64,000 nt of DNA from Flavobacterium humidisoli (GCF_023272795.1 NZ_CP096829.1:1550001-1614000); one strand, 5' to 3'; shown: positions 8,055-17,049, counted from the stretch's first letter. The notes: a model not told the origin generated them from the sequence alone. A program made the numbers and translations.

Positions 8055-10865
8055 TTACAAGTCTAATTTCAATCCGAAATTGTAACGTGGCTGGTAATAT
8101 TCAGCTTGTTTGGTATGCGCAGCAACTCCTTGGTAGTAACGTAACGGTTGGTTGGTTAAGTTATTTGCTTCAGCAAAAAAACGAAGTTTTGGAGTGATTT
8201 TATAAGAAGCATTTGCATCTAAGAAAAACTGCTTGTCATAGTAACTGTCTTTGTAAGACTCAGAACCTAATTCATCTAAATAATCAGATGTAAAGTTGGT
8301 TGAGATTCTTGCAGAGAAACGTTTGTTTTCCCAAGACAAAGATCCGTTAAACATATGTGGTGTTGTACCTGGAAGACTGATGTCATTTCTTTCGTTTCCG
8401 TCCTCATCAGCAATACCTTTTGCCTTAGATTGCGTGTAAGTATAGTTCAAATAGATGGCAAAACCTTTTAAGAATTTACCTGGCAAGAAATCCAATTGGC
8501 GTTGAAATGCAACTTCAAATCCATAAACATCCACATTTTCTCCATTTCTTGATTGTAAAAAAGACCAGTTTTCTCCTGCTGGAACTGGGTTTACTTGATT
8601 AGGGAAATCTGCAGCAAATTTAGCATCTGTATATTGATTGTCGCTGTAATTGTAAATGAAATCATTTAATCTTTTGTAGAAAACACCTCCAGAAATTAAA
8701 CCAACAGATTTGAAATAGTTCTCAGCCATGAAATCATAATTATATGAATAGGTAGCTTTAAGATCTGGATTTCCAGCTGTAATTTCTTTGTCAGCAGCAA
8801 TATTATTTACATAAGGAGCCAAGGCATAATAGTTTGGTCTAGCCAATGCAGTTGTAGCAGCAGCTCTCAAAACTAAATCTTTTGTGGCGTTGTATTGTAA
8901 TGAAATACTTGGCAATAAATTAGTGTAAGAGTTGGTGTTGTTGATTTTGCTTTCTAATTCTTCTTCATCTAATACACGGTTTCCAGTATAATCGATATGA
9001 GTATTTTCTACACGGAAACCTAAAACCATAGAAAGTTTATCGTTAAAATCTTGATCCCATCTTACATAAGCAGCAGTAATTCTTTCTTTAGCATTATAGT
9101 TTACAGCTAAATATTCTGCTGGATCTGCTTCTTTTTCAAATAGAGAAGCATTGTTCAAATCTAAACTTCCTAAGAAAGAAGCCGAAGCGAAAGTTCCTGG
9201 TACATATTTGCTTCCTGGGTTAAATCCGTTTCCATCATAATAAGATGTTGGAACTTGCGATAATAATTCCATATCGTCGTTAAGCGGCGTGTAAGAATAG
9301 AACATATTGTTTCTTTCTTTTTCTTTCAAACGAAGTCTAAGACCCGTTCTCAATCTTCCTTTTTCTCCTGCAATTACAGAGAAAGGAAAACGGATATTTA
9401 CTTTAGCACCAAATTCGCTTTCGCTTGTTTCGTCTGTGTTTTCCGTAACAGAGTCAAATTTAAATTCGTCAACAGACTCACCAACAGTAGTGATTAAAGG
9501 AAATCTGATATCTGATAAATCTTCGAACATTTCTAGACCTTTTTGACGGTATTCGATATAACGCTCACCTGGACGGTATTCTCTAGCTTTTGCATAGTTA
9601 GCAGACCAATCTAAATCTAAGGTAGAATTGATTAAGTGCTCTCCACGAATAGAATAGTTTTGTACTCTCTGATCTTCTAATCTTCGGTTTTTGTTTCGGT
9701 TGTTGTCTAAACCACCTTTGGTCTGACGTTTTACACGACCTTCAAAACCAACAATTTCTTCACCATTATAAAGTGGCTCAATATCATCGTAAGTAGTTCT
9801 AAAACGGTTTTCTCTATCATCTCTCCAGTTGTAGATGGCATTGGCAAAAATGGTATTGTTGTCATTGAATTTATAATCTAAAGCAACAGAAGCACTACGA
9901 CGTATACGCTGTACATCATACTTTCTAATTTCAGAAGCTTGTAAATAGTCATTTCCAAACTCATCTTTTACCCATTCGTTTTCGATGTTATCAGAACCGT
10001 AATCCACATTATTATAAGACCCACTAAAAACTACTCCTAATTTATCATTAGCAAAACGGTTACCATAAACAAAACCAGCAGTGTAAGAAGCGTGGTCACG
10101 AATTGGTAAATAACCTCCTGCAAGAGTTGCAGAAATTCTTTCTCCGTTTGGAGTTGCTCTTGTAATTAAGTTTACAGAACCTCCAATTGCATCAGCATCC
10201 ATGTCTGATGTTAGCGTTTTGTTTACTTCGATTGTAGAAATCATATCAGACGGAATTAGGTCCATTTGCACGTTTCTGTTATCTCCTTCAGCAGATGGAA
10301 TACGGTCACCATTTAAAGTTACAGAGTTCAAAGATGGAGCTAAACCTCTAATAATAATGTTACGAGCTTCACCTTGGTCATTTTGCATGGTAATACCTGG
10401 AACACGTTTTAAAGCGTCTCCAACGTTAGCATCAGGAAAACGTCCCATTTGATCTGAAGAAATTACGTTTCCGATGTTTTTGTTATTTTTCTGTTGATTC
10501 AGCGCTTTTGCCTGACCTTTTAAAATATCTCCAACAATAACTTCTTTCAGTTCATTTTCAGAAGCTTTAAGAGAAAAATCAATTACGTTGTTTTTTCCTT
10601 GTTCAACTTTTATTTCTTGAGTTAAAGAAGTATATCCAATATATTTTACTTCAACTTGGTAAGTTCCTTCATTAATATTTAATAATTCGAAACGACCGTT
10701 GTAGTCAGAAACGGTGTATTTTTTCTCGCCTACAATTTGAACCATTGCTCCAGGAAGAGGCAGCTTGTCATCGGCATCTAATATCTTTCCAGATATAATA
10801 GCTTTCTGAGCAAAACCTGTAAAGGCGAATAAAAAGAATGCTGTTAATAGATAGAATTTTTTCAT
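8055..10865 (-). CDS. TonB-dependent receptor paired with phytase
   Basis: 936 residues with a signal peptide (cut near FAQ, 18-20), a CarboxypepD_reg-like domain (about 21-110), then plug and 22-strand barrel ending in an aromatic C-terminus (YNFGLKLDL). The plug carries GRFPDANVGDALKRVPGITMQNDQGEARNIIIRGL, the layout of the Caulobacter/Xanthomonas-type receptor class rather than SusC. It lacks a SusD partner. Next to the phytase it is expected to import a phytate-derived product or other phosphorylated substrate across the outer membrane; the substrate is inferred from context only. A weak -7-like TAGTTTCG sits 28 bases upstream of the ATG on the minus strand. Confidence 0.93.
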   Translation of the reverse strand: MKKFYLLTAFFLFAFTGFAQKAIISGKILDADDKLPLPGAMVQIVGEKKYTVSDYNGRFELLNINEGTYQVEVKYIGYTSLTQEIKVEQGKNNVIDFSLKASENELKEVIVGDILKGQAKALNQQKNNKNIGNVISSDQMGRFPDANVGDALKRVPGITMQNDQGEARNIIIRGLAPSLNSVTLNGDRIPSAEGDNRNVQMDLIPSDMISTIEVNKTLTSDMDADAIGGSVNLITRATPNGERISATLAGGYLPIRDHASYTAGFVYGNRFANDKLGVVFSGSYNNVDYGSDNIENEWVKDEFGNDYLQASEIRKYDVQRIRRSASVALDYKFNDNNTIFANAIYNWRDDRENRFRTTYDDIEPLYNGEEIVGFEGRVKRQTKGGLDNNRNKNRRLEDQRVQNYSIRGEHLINSTLDLDWSANYAKAREYRPGERYIEYRQKGLEMFEDLSDIRFPLITTVGESVDEFKFDSVTENTDETSESEFGAKVNIRFPFSVIAGEKGRLRTGLRLRLKEKERNNMFYSYTPLNDDMELLSQVPTSYYDGNGFNPGSKYVPGTFASASFLGSLDLNNASLFEKEADPAEYLAVNYNAKERITAAYVRWDQDFNDKLSMVLGFRVENTHIDYTGNRVLDEEELESKINNTNSYTNLLPSISLQYNATKDLVLRAAATTALARPNYYALAPYVNNIAADKEITAGNPDLKATYSYNYDFMAENYFKSVGLISGGVFYKRLNDFIYNYSDNQYTDAKFAADFPNQVNPVPAGENWSFLQSRNGENVDVYGFEVAFQRQLDFLPGKFLKGFAIYLNYTYTQSKAKGIADEDGNERNDISLPGTTPHMFNGSLSWENKRFSARISTNFTSDYLDELGSESYKDSYYDKQFFLDANASYKITPKLRFFAEANNLTNQPLRYYQGVAAHTKQAEYYQPRYNFGLKLDL

Positions 10866-11037
10866 TGTGTGTGTTTAGTTTAATTTCGGTTGCGAAACTA
10901 AGACCCGTGTATTACTAAAGCCTTGAAAAAAAATTAACATAGTGTTATGATTAGTCAGTTATTGCTTATAATTATTAATGTTTAACTAACATTGCACTTT
11001 CAAACATTTGATTCACAACTAAAAAGAAATTGATATT

Positions 11038-11070
11038 TTGACTGTATTTGAAAATTTGGCGTTAAATTTG
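11038..11070 (+). promoter_or_regulatory. Promoter of DUF4407 gene
   Basis: TTG at 11038-11040 and TAAATTTG at 11063-11070 with a 22-base spacer fit the Bacteroidota -33/-7 pattern and give a leader of roughly 25 nt. The rest of the 236-base divergent gap is A/T rich with no gene. Confidence 0.55.
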
Positions 11071-11101
11071 CCATATCAATCACAATCAAAAATCATCAAT
11101 C

Positions 11102-12202
11102 ATGTTAAAACAATTTTTTATCCTATGTTCAGGAGCCGACCGTGACCTCTTGAAAGACTGCTCAGAAGGCGAACAAACTAAATACGTTGGTATTGGCGCC
11201 ACCGTGTTCTTTACGGCAGTTATGGCTTTTCTAGCCAGTGCTTATGCGCTTTTTACGGTTTTCGATTCTATTTATCCCGCTTTAATTTTCGGATTTGTTT
11301 GGAGTTTACTAATCTTCAATTTAGACCGGTTTATCGTTTCTACCATTAAAAAAAGAGATCGTTTTCTAGACGAATTCCTTCAGGCAACTCCACGAATTGC
11401 CTTGGCTATTATTATTGCTATTGTAATTTCTAAGCCATTGGAGATTAAGATTTTCGAAAAAGAAATCAATACTGTTTTGTTGAAAGAGAAAAACGAAATG
11501 GAACTGGCCAACAAAAAACAAATCGGAACGTATTTCAAAACAGATTTAGATAAGAATAAAGCCGAGATTGCAGCATTAAAAGCTGATATTGTAAAGAAAG
11601 AAAAAGAAGTAAACGATTTGTACTCGGTTTATATTACCGAAGCCGAAGGAACTGCTGGAACTAAAAAGTTAGGAAAAGGTCCGGTTTATAAAGAGAAACG
11701 CGAAAAACACGATGCGGCTTTAAAAGAATTTGAAACGCTTAAAAAGGCAAACGAAGCTAAAATTGCCGAAAAAGAAAAGGCAGGCGTACAGCTTCAGGCT
11801 GATTTAGATAAAAAAGTTTCGCAGACACAACCTATCATTGAAGGCTTCGACGGATTAATGGCGCGCATCAATGCGTTAAATAAACTGCCTTGGCTTCCGT
11901 CATTTTTCATTATGCTGTTGTTTCTGGCAATCGAAACCTCTCCAATTATAGCTAAATTATTAGCTCCAAAAGGGGAATTCGATTTCAAACAAGAAGAAGC
12001 CGAAACCGCAATGAAAGCAACGTTGACACAAAACAAATACCAACGCGAATTGTTAGTTAAAACCAGTGCCGAAATGCATGATAAAGTGTATGCTGATATC
12101 GCAGAAGATAAAGGTCTATTTGATCTGCAGCGAAAAAATGCAAAAGAGTTATTAGAATTGCAATCGCATAAATTTGTAGAAAAGCAGAAAGCGACTTTAT
12201 AG
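11102..12202 (+). CDS. DUF4407 domain membrane protein
   Basis: 366 residues. The N-terminal half has four predicted membrane helices (about 30-50, 55-75, 95-110 and a last one near 262-285) with the family pattern CSGADRDLLKDC and FNLDRFIVSTIKKRDRF. Between the third and fourth lies a long charged coiled coil (about 120-250, many Lys/Glu heptads). DUF4407 proteins are integral membrane proteins of unknown function. The gene is alone, with a strong terminator after it. Confidence 0.92.
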   Translation: MLKQFFILCSGADRDLLKDCSEGEQTKYVGIGATVFFTAVMAFLASAYALFTVFDSIYPALIFGFVWSLLIFNLDRFIVSTIKKRDRFLDEFLQATPRIALAIIIAIVISKPLEIKIFEKEINTVLLKEKNEMELANKKQIGTYFKTDLDKNKAEIAALKADIVKKEKEVNDLYSVYITEAEGTAGTKKLGKGPVYKEKREKHDAALKEFETLKKANEAKIAEKEKAGVQLQADLDKKVSQTQPIIEGFDGLMARINALNKLPWLPSFFIMLLFLAIETSPIIAKLLAPKGEFDFKQEEAETAMKATLTQNKYQRELLVKTSAEMHDKVYADIAEDKGLFDLQRKNAKELLELQSHKFVEKQKATL

Positions 12203-12207
12203 TCGAA

Positions 12208-12340
12208 AGTCGTAAAGTCAAAAGTGTGAAAGTCGAAATACAGACTAAAAAGACAAAGCCAGAAATAGAATCTATTTCTGGCTTTTTTATTGAAGACAAA
12301 GTCAAAAACTTTAAGACTTTCGACTTTTGACTTTATGACT
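12208..12340. repeat. Inverted repeat of AAAGTC words around a terminator
   Basis: The left arm 12208-12234 and right arm 12315-12340 are near-perfect inverted copies built from AAAGTC/GAAAGTC words (one substitution and a small indel). They flank a separate hairpin. The right arm touches the stop codon of the leftward PH/SHOCT gene. Confidence 0.8.
12255..12285. terminator. Bidirectional terminator between convergent genes
   Basis: AAAGCCAGAAATAGA (12255-12269) is complementary to 12271-12285 and followed by more T residues. The stem serves the rightward DUF4407 gene and, from the other side, the leftward PH/SHOCT gene. Confidence 0.85.
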
Positions 12341-13044
12341 TACATATAACTTAAAATCTCTTTTTTATAAGCATCATATTCTCCTTGCATGATCAAACCA
12401 TTATCAAGAAGTTTTTTGTAATTCTGTAGTTTATCAAAAAGTTCTTCTTTAGATAAATCACTTAACCTACGTTCTCCAGCAGGTTGAGTTGGTTGCGTCG
12501 GAAGCGGTTCAAAAGTTTCTGTCACAGCTGGAGCTGCAGGCAAAATTTCTGCAAAGCTTGTTACTTCTTCTGTTTCTACCTCTTCGATTTCGTCTTCAAC
12601 TTCTGCTTCTTCCACAATTTCTTGAACTGGAGCTGCTGTCTGAACAGGATTTTTTAATAAATCTAATTGCTCTTTAGCATAAGTATACATTTTTCTAGCC
12701 TGAATTTTCGGAATATAATCTATAGAAAGAATCAGGTCTGTATTAGTGCTAAATGAAAATTCAGAACCTAAAATATTTTCTTTTACAAATGAGCTTGTAA
12801 TATCATCCCAAGTATAATCTGTAAAATTCATTGAAAGGCCTAAGTTTTTAGGCGTGCAAATAATAATACGTTTATTGGTTAAGATTATACTATCAGGAAA
12901 AACAGTAATTGCAGGTTTTTTTTGCACGGCGATGTAACCAACTTCTTCACCTTTCATTAATAAATCAGTAAGTTTCGAAGTTATTTTTTCAATCGCTTTT
13001 GGATCTTGTTCTTCGTTCAGAAATTTTTTAAATTGTTCTTTCAT
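12340..13044 (-). CDS. PH-domain and SHOCT-domain protein
   Basis: 234 residues. The N-terminal ~130 residues fit a bacterial PH-like domain (AVQKKPAITVFPDSIILTNKRIIICTPKN and the YTWDDITSSFVKENILGSEFSF strand pair). A low-complexity acidic/proline linker (about 140-195, repeated Glu-Val and Pro-Thr-Gln) leads to a C-terminal SHOCT motif (LSKEELFDKLQNYKKLLDNGLIMQGEYDAYKKEIL), a short helix pair often found at protein ends. No signal peptide, so cytoplasmic. Function unknown. Confidence 0.8.
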   Translation of the reverse strand: MKEQFKKFLNEEQDPKAIEKITSKLTDLLMKGEEVGYIAVQKKPAITVFPDSIILTNKRIIICTPKNLGLSMNFTDYTWDDITSSFVKENILGSEFSFSTNTDLILSIDYIPKIQARKMYTYAKEQLDLLKNPVQTAAPVQEIVEEAEVEDEIEEVETEEVTSFAEILPAAPAVTETFEPLPTQPTQPAGERRLSDLSKEELFDKLQNYKKLLDNGLIMQGEYDAYKKEILSYM

Positions 13045-13115
13045 TGTTTATTAGTTGCTAAGTTTCAAAGCGGCTAAGCTGCTAAATTTTTTTTCTAACG
13101 ATGCAAATGTAATGC

Positions 13116-13487
13116 CTAATTTTCTAATTCGGTTATATCATTTTGAATTTTCTTCGTCAAACTTTTGAAGACCAATTCGTACGAATGGTCTATAAGTTCC
13201 TTCACGAATTTATCAGGTAAATTTCCGTTCAAAGCCACGGTATTCCAGTGCACTTTACTCATATGAAATCCAGGTTGTATTTCGTCATACTCTGCTCGAA
13301 GTTCCTGTGCGCGGTCTGGGTCGCACTTTAAATTTGCTGATTGTTCATTTTTTTCCCATTGGGAAAGCGAAGACAATGCAAACATTTTTCCGCCCACTTT
13401 AAAGACCAAAGTATCCTCATCAAAAGGAAAATGCTCGCTGACCCCTTTTTTTGAAAGACAATATTCGTAAAAAGTTTCTAAATTCAT
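13116..13487 (-). CDS. MmcQ/YjbR family protein
   Basis: 123 residues with the MmcQ/YjbR (CyaY-like fold) signature: LSKKGVSEHFPFDEDTLVFKVGGKMFAL at the N-terminus, NLKCDP in the middle and GFHMSKVHWNTVALNG followed by LIDHSYELVF near the end. Members are small cytoplasmic proteins, some proposed to bind DNA; the role is not established. It ends a short leftward cluster with DUF4260 and GNAT genes (6-base gap to DUF4260). Confidence 0.9.
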   Translation of the reverse strand: MNLETFYEYCLSKKGVSEHFPFDEDTLVFKVGGKMFALSSLSQWEKNEQSANLKCDPDRAQELRAEYDEIQPGFHMSKVHWNTVALNGNLPDKFVKELIDHSYELVFKSLTKKIQNDITELEN

Positions 13488-13493
13488 AACTAT

Positions 13494-13844
13494 TTATTTA
13501 CCAATTTCACCTAAATGCGTGTATTTAAAGCCTTTTTCGTATTTAAGGCCATAACCAAAAATGCGATCCATTGCCGAATGTGAAAATAAAATAATTCCCG
13601 CTAATTGCACAATTTCAATGCTTAAATAAAATCCGATGGCATAAATTAAAAGTGCAATTCCTTTATGATGAAAGATATTATATAGAAATGCCCCAGTTTT
13701 ATTTCCAAAAGCATACCCGACCATGGATAAGTCTGGAGCTAAAATTAAAACTAAGAACCACGACCATTCATAATTTAAACGGTTGAATAGAAATATTCCG
13801 AGAATAAATGAAGCGGTTTCTTCTAGTTTTAAGATTGTTTTCAT
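13494..13844 (-). CDS. DUF4260 family membrane protein
   Basis: 116 residues, mostly hydrophobic, with the family's conserved ILAPDLSMVGYAFGNKTGAFLYNIFHH and the ending HSAMDRIFGYGLKYEKGFKYTHLG. About three membrane helices. Function unknown. It overlaps the upstream GNAT gene by four bases, so they are co-translated. Confidence 0.88.
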   Translation of the reverse strand: MKTILKLEETASFILGIFLFNRLNYEWSWFLVLILAPDLSMVGYAFGNKTGAFLYNIFHHKGIALLIYAIGFYLSIEIVQLAGIILFSHSAMDRIFGYGLKYEKGFKYTHLGEIGK

Positions 13845-14242
13845 TTGACTATTTTTTCCATCATCTTTTCAGGATGATTTAGTTTTGTAAATCCGAATTT
13901 TTCGTATAAAAAGTGTGCGTCAGTTGTAGCCAATCGCCAGATTTTAACTTCTTGCAATTGAGGCTCATTCATCATCGCTTCAATTAAAATGGAAGAATAA
14001 CCTTTTCCGCGATGTTCTTCATCAATAAAAACATCCATTAAATAAGCGAAAACCACATAATCGGTAATTACGCGAGCAAAGCCAATTTGTTTGTCCTCTA
14101 AATAAATCCCAAAACAAACCGAAGCATCAATTGTTCGTTGCACTTCATCAATAGTTCGTCCCGCGGCCCAATAAATGTCTTTTAAAAAATTTTGTATAAA
14201 CGGAACGTCGAGTTTGGTTTTATCTGTAGAAACGGTTATCAC
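13841..14242 (-). CDS. GNAT family N-acetyltransferase
   Basis: 133 residues. The acetyl-CoA site motif DEEHRGKGYSSILIEAMM and the preceding YLMDVFIDEEHRG strand-loop are clear, as is the C-terminal ATTDAHFLYEKFGFTKL. It should move an acetyl group from acetyl-CoA to a small-molecule or protein amine; the substrate is unknown. The start is a GTG codon. Heptamer repeats lie directly upstream. Confidence 0.9.
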   Translation of the reverse strand: MITVSTDKTKLDVPFIQNFLKDIYWAAGRTIDEVQRTIDASVCFGIYLEDKQIGFARVITDYVVFAYLMDVFIDEEHRGKGYSSILIEAMMNEPQLQEVKIWRLATTDAHFLYEKFGFTKLNHPEKMMEKIVK

Positions 14243-14247
14243 TTTAA

Positions 14248-14282
14248 TTTTAGATTTTAGAGTTCAGATTTTAGATTTTAGA
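14248..14282. repeat. Five in-register heptamers (TTTTAGA)
   Basis: Five 7-bp units in tandem, four reading TTTTAGA and the middle one degenerate (GTTCAGA), in the short gap between the cyclase and GNAT genes. Confidence 0.9.
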
Positions 14283-14301
14283 TTTTTGCAGCATGAGAAA
14301 T

Positions 14302-15078
14302 CTATTCCGAGACTTCGGGACTAAAATCTGCAATTTTATATAATATGGGTTTTGATGGACTAGCGTCATTTTCAAACGAAACGATTTGAAGATTTAATAT
14401 ATAATTTCCGTCTTCAATTTCGTCTGGAACATAAATCATTTCAGTGATTGTTGCATTTAATCTGGCATCCTGATTTAGATTAACAGTGTCTTTTACATTC
14501 CAAAATGCTTTGTGAGCCAATAATTTGCCTTCGTCATGTTCTTTATCCACACTTGGCAGATCAATTAGTAAATGCTGAATTTCGCTTTCGCGGATGAAAA
14601 TTGCAGCGTGTTCAGACAAATAAGGCGGATTGGTATTGGAGTATTTTCTAGATTTTTTTTCTTTTTGATTTGGAAGAGTTCTGATGATCAAAGCTTCGGT
14701 TTTTTCATTTAGAGAAGCCGAAACTTGTTCTTTCGTAATCACAAAATCCTCTCCAATTTTCTCAGGCTCAATAGTTATTAATTTAGCAAAAAAGAAAAAC
14801 TGTTTAAGTGATTGATTAATGCTGTAAAAATCATTTGTAATATGCCCCAAGCATTCCGTATGCGTTCCATGCCCATGCGGATTGAAGAAAATATTGTTGA
14901 AATTCGTTGATGATTTTCCTTCAGAAACTTTCCCGATCCAATCGCCGAAAACTACAGGTTCTATTGAAGGTTTTTCGATATACCAAGCAATTGGATTTTC
15001 GTCTGTATTCGTTAAAGGAATTGAGATATCAATGGGTCTTGATAAGTCGATTTCGAAGTTGTTGATTTTTGCTCGCAA
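14302..15078 (-). CDS. Cyclase family protein (kynurenine formamidase-like)
   Basis: 258 residues. The metal-binding motif of the cyclase/formamidase fold is present as NPHGHGTHTECLGH (residues about 67-80); the usual Asp is Glu here. The N-terminus PIDISIPL and the later LLIDLPSVDKEHDEGKLLAHKAFW also fit. Family members hydrolyse formylated or cyclic amides in the cytoplasm with bound zinc or manganese; the true substrate is unknown. No ATG is available: the best start is TTG 15078, although GTG 15114 lies inside the upstream repeat. Confidence 0.88.
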   Translation of the reverse strand: MRAKINNFEIDLSRPIDISIPLTNTDENPIAWYIEKPSIEPVVFGDWIGKVSEGKSSTNFNNIFFNPHGHGTHTECLGHITNDFYSINQSLKQFFFFAKLITIEPEKIGEDFVITKEQVSASLNEKTEALIIRTLPNQKEKKSRKYSNTNPPYLSEHAAIFIRESEIQHLLIDLPSVDKEHDEGKLLAHKAFWNVKDTVNLNQDARLNATITEMIYVPDEIEDGNYILNLQIVSFENDASPSKPILYKIADFSPEVSE

Positions 15079-15093
15079 AGTTTACTTTTTTAT

Positions 15094-15152
15094 GCCACGA
15101 AGGCTCAAAAGCACAAATTAATTTAAACTTTGTGGCTTAGTGTCTTTGCGGC
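15094..15152. repeat. Imperfect inverted repeat, 24-bp arms
   Basis: 15094-15117 (GCCACGAAGGCTCAAAAGC...) and 15129-15152 are imperfect inverted copies around an 11-base loop. The wording (GCCACGAAG, CTTTGCGGC) resembles other intergenic elements in this window. Confidence 0.7.
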
Positions 15153-15159
15153 TATTTTT

Positions 15160-16296
15160 TTACTCTTCCAAATTTAAATAAAATAAATCTGAAGCAATTC
15201 CATCCGTTAAAAATTTTCCTTTTAAAGTTGGTTTTAGAATGTTATTTTCTATTGAGAGTAAATTGTCATTCAGGAATTTTTGGCTTTGTTTTTTCAGGTA
15301 ACTCAAATATTCAAAACCGAATTCCTTTTCGATTCTATCCAAAGAAACGCCCCAAATCGTTCTTAAACCGGTCATAATATATTCGTTATAACGATCTGAA
15401 ACGGTTAAAATTTCAGTTTCAATTGGAAGTTCATCGTTTTGAATTGACTTTATATAAAGTGAATTATTGGCAATATTCCAGCCTCTTTTTTCGCCATCAT
15501 AACTATGTGCCGAAGGGCCAATTCCGATATATTTTTTGCCCAGCCAATAAGCCGAATTGTTTTTGGAGAAATAATTCTCTTTTCCAAAATTGGATAATTC
15601 ATAATGAATAAAACCATTCTTTTGTAGCATTTCAACCAAAATCATAAAATGATTGGAAGCGACTTCATCTTGAGGTTCAGCAACCTTTCCAGTCTGAATT
15701 AATTTGCTCAGAGCCGTTTTTGGTTCGACTGTCAATGCATAACTTGAAATATGGGGAATGCCGAAATCTAAAGCGGTTTGAATATTCTGTTTCCACATTT
15801 CGTCGGTCAATCCTGGAATTCCATAAATCAAATCCAACGAAATATTATCAAAGTATTTCGTCGCTTCTTCCAGACATTTTTTGGCTTCTGCCGAATTATG
15901 AGCACGATTCATCATCTTCAAATCCTCTTCATAAAAAGACTGAATTCCAATACTTAATCTATTTATGGGGCTTTTAGATAATTCTAAAATTCGTTCTGCA
16001 GACAAATCATCTGGATTGGCTTCCAAAGTAATCTCGGGATTATCAATGACTTTATAATTCTTATAAACTTCTGAAATTAAAAAGTTTATTTCTTCATTAG
16101 TTAAAACAGAAGGAGTTCCTCCACCAAAATAAATGGTCTCTATAATTTTGTTGTCAAACTCATTTTTGCGCATACCAATTTCTTTGGCCAAAGCCAAAAC
16201 CATCTCATCTTTCTTCTTCATAGAAGTCGAAAAGTGAAAGTCGCAATAATGGCAAGCCTGCTTGCAAAAAGGAATATGGATATAAATACCGCTCAT
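15160..16296 (-). CDS. hemW: Radical SAM heme chaperone HemW
   Basis: 378 residues. YIHIPFCKQACHYCDFHF holds the radical-SAM cysteines C11, C15 and C18. The residue after the third cysteine pair is Asp-Phe rather than the Gly-Cys of HemN, which places it in HemW, a heme-binding protein that hands heme to other proteins, not the coproporphyrinogen oxidase itself. Further support: YFGGGTPSVL, TLEANPDDL and NRLSIGIQSF. C-terminal HemN-type domain present. It precedes no obvious heme genes here. Confidence 0.95.
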   Translation of the reverse strand: MSGIYIHIPFCKQACHYCDFHFSTSMKKKDEMVLALAKEIGMRKNEFDNKIIETIYFGGGTPSVLTNEEINFLISEVYKNYKVIDNPEITLEANPDDLSAERILELSKSPINRLSIGIQSFYEEDLKMMNRAHNSAEAKKCLEEATKYFDNISLDLIYGIPGLTDEMWKQNIQTALDFGIPHISSYALTVEPKTALSKLIQTGKVAEPQDEVASNHFMILVEMLQKNGFIHYELSNFGKENYFSKNNSAYWLGKKYIGIGPSAHSYDGEKRGWNIANNSLYIKSIQNDELPIETEILTVSDRYNEYIMTGLRTIWGVSLDRIEKEFGFEYLSYLKKQSQKFLNDNLLSIENNILKPTLKGKFLTDGIASDLFYLNLEE

Positions 16297-16317
16297 TTCT
16301 TAATTAGATAATTTGAG

Positions 16318-16381
16318 AATGTGTCAATTAGATAATTTATTCGTTATCTACAGAATTATCTAATTATCTAATTGGCACATT
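16318..16381. repeat. Imperfect inverted repeat with duplicated octamer
   Basis: AATGTGTCAATTAGATAATT (16318-16337) faces a complementary arm at 16354-16381, which carries an extra ATCTAATT unit and one mismatch. It sits between ruvC and hemW. Confidence 0.75.
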
Positions 16382-16384
16382 AAC

Positions 16385-16939
16385 TCATTTTTTAACTCGA
16401 TCCTCATTCTGTTTCACAAAAGCATCCCATCCAGAATAGCTTTTTCCTGCAACGACTTTGCCTGAATTAAAGTGATGACAAACCGCTGCTGCTAAACCAT
16501 CTGTTGAATCCAGATTTTTGGGCAATTCTTTCAAACCTAAAAGCTGTTGCAGCATTTTGGCAACCTGTTCTTTGCTGGCATTTCCGTTTCCAGTAATCGC
16601 CATTTTGATCTTTTTAGGTTCGTATTCTGTAATCGGAATGCCTCTTGAAAGTCCAGCAGCCATTGCAACTCCTTGCGCTCGTCCCAGCTTCAACATCGAT
16701 TGGACGTTTTTGCCAAAGAAAGGTGCTTCAATTGCAATTTCATCAGGACAATGCGTTTCAATAAGTTCGATGGTTCTTTCAAAAATGATTCTTAGTTTTT
16801 GGTAATGATTATCGTATTTGGATAATTGCAATTCGTTTAACTGCAGAAATTCCATTTTTTTATTGATAACTTTTATCAATCCAAAACCCATAATTGTGGT
16901 TCCGGGGTCAATACCTAATATGATGCGTTCTTGTGTCAA
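16385..16939 (-). CDS. ruvC: Holliday junction resolvase RuvC
   Basis: 184 residues from the TTG at 16939. RuvC cleaves four-way DNA junctions with RuvAB. The acidic metal ligands are visible in LGIDPGTTIMGFG, in DEIAIEAPFFGKN and in LDSTDGLAAAVCHH, and KLGRAQGVAMAA is conserved. Another TTG at 16978 would add 13 residues (KLETKKLETK...) that are only the translation of TTTCAAG heptamer repeats, so I prefer the inner TTG, which gives the usual family length and the MTQERIILGID start. No ATG is available. Confidence 0.95.
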   Translation of the reverse strand: MTQERIILGIDPGTTIMGFGLIKVINKKMEFLQLNELQLSKYDNHYQKLRIIFERTIELIETHCPDEIAIEAPFFGKNVQSMLKLGRAQGVAMAAGLSRGIPITEYEPKKIKMAITGNGNASKEQVAKMLQQLLGLKELPKNLDSTDGLAAAVCHHFNSGKVVAGKSYSGWDAFVKQNEDRVKK

Positions 16940-16950
16940 GAGAGTTTTTG

Positions 16951-16979
16951 TTTCAAGTTTTTTTGTTTCAAGTTTCAAG
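16951..16979. repeat. TTTCAAG heptamer repeats at ruvC start
   Basis: TTTCAAG occurs at 16951, 16966 and 16973, the last two in direct tandem, immediately upstream of (or, with a longer start, inside) ruvC. Confidence 0.85.
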
Positions 16980-17016
16980 TTTTTGAAATGAAACGATTCA
17001 TTTTCTAATTGTCACA

Positions 17017-17045
17017 TTGCCTAATTTCCAAATTGATTACTTTTG
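17017..17045 (+). promoter_or_regulatory. Promoter placed almost on the start codon
   Basis: TTG (17017-17019), 18-base spacer, TACTTTTG (17038-17045). The expected transcription start is at or next to the ATG at 17050, so the mRNA may be leaderless. Confidence 0.6.
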
Positions 17046-17049
17046 CGGC

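Noticed and set aside
14248..14282. CRISPR-like array
   Set aside because: Units are 7 bases with no spacers and no cas genes nearby.
16940..16978. N-terminal extension of RuvC from TTG 16978
   Set aside because: The extra 13 residues are only translated TTTCAAG repeats; TTG 16939 gives the family's usual length and start.
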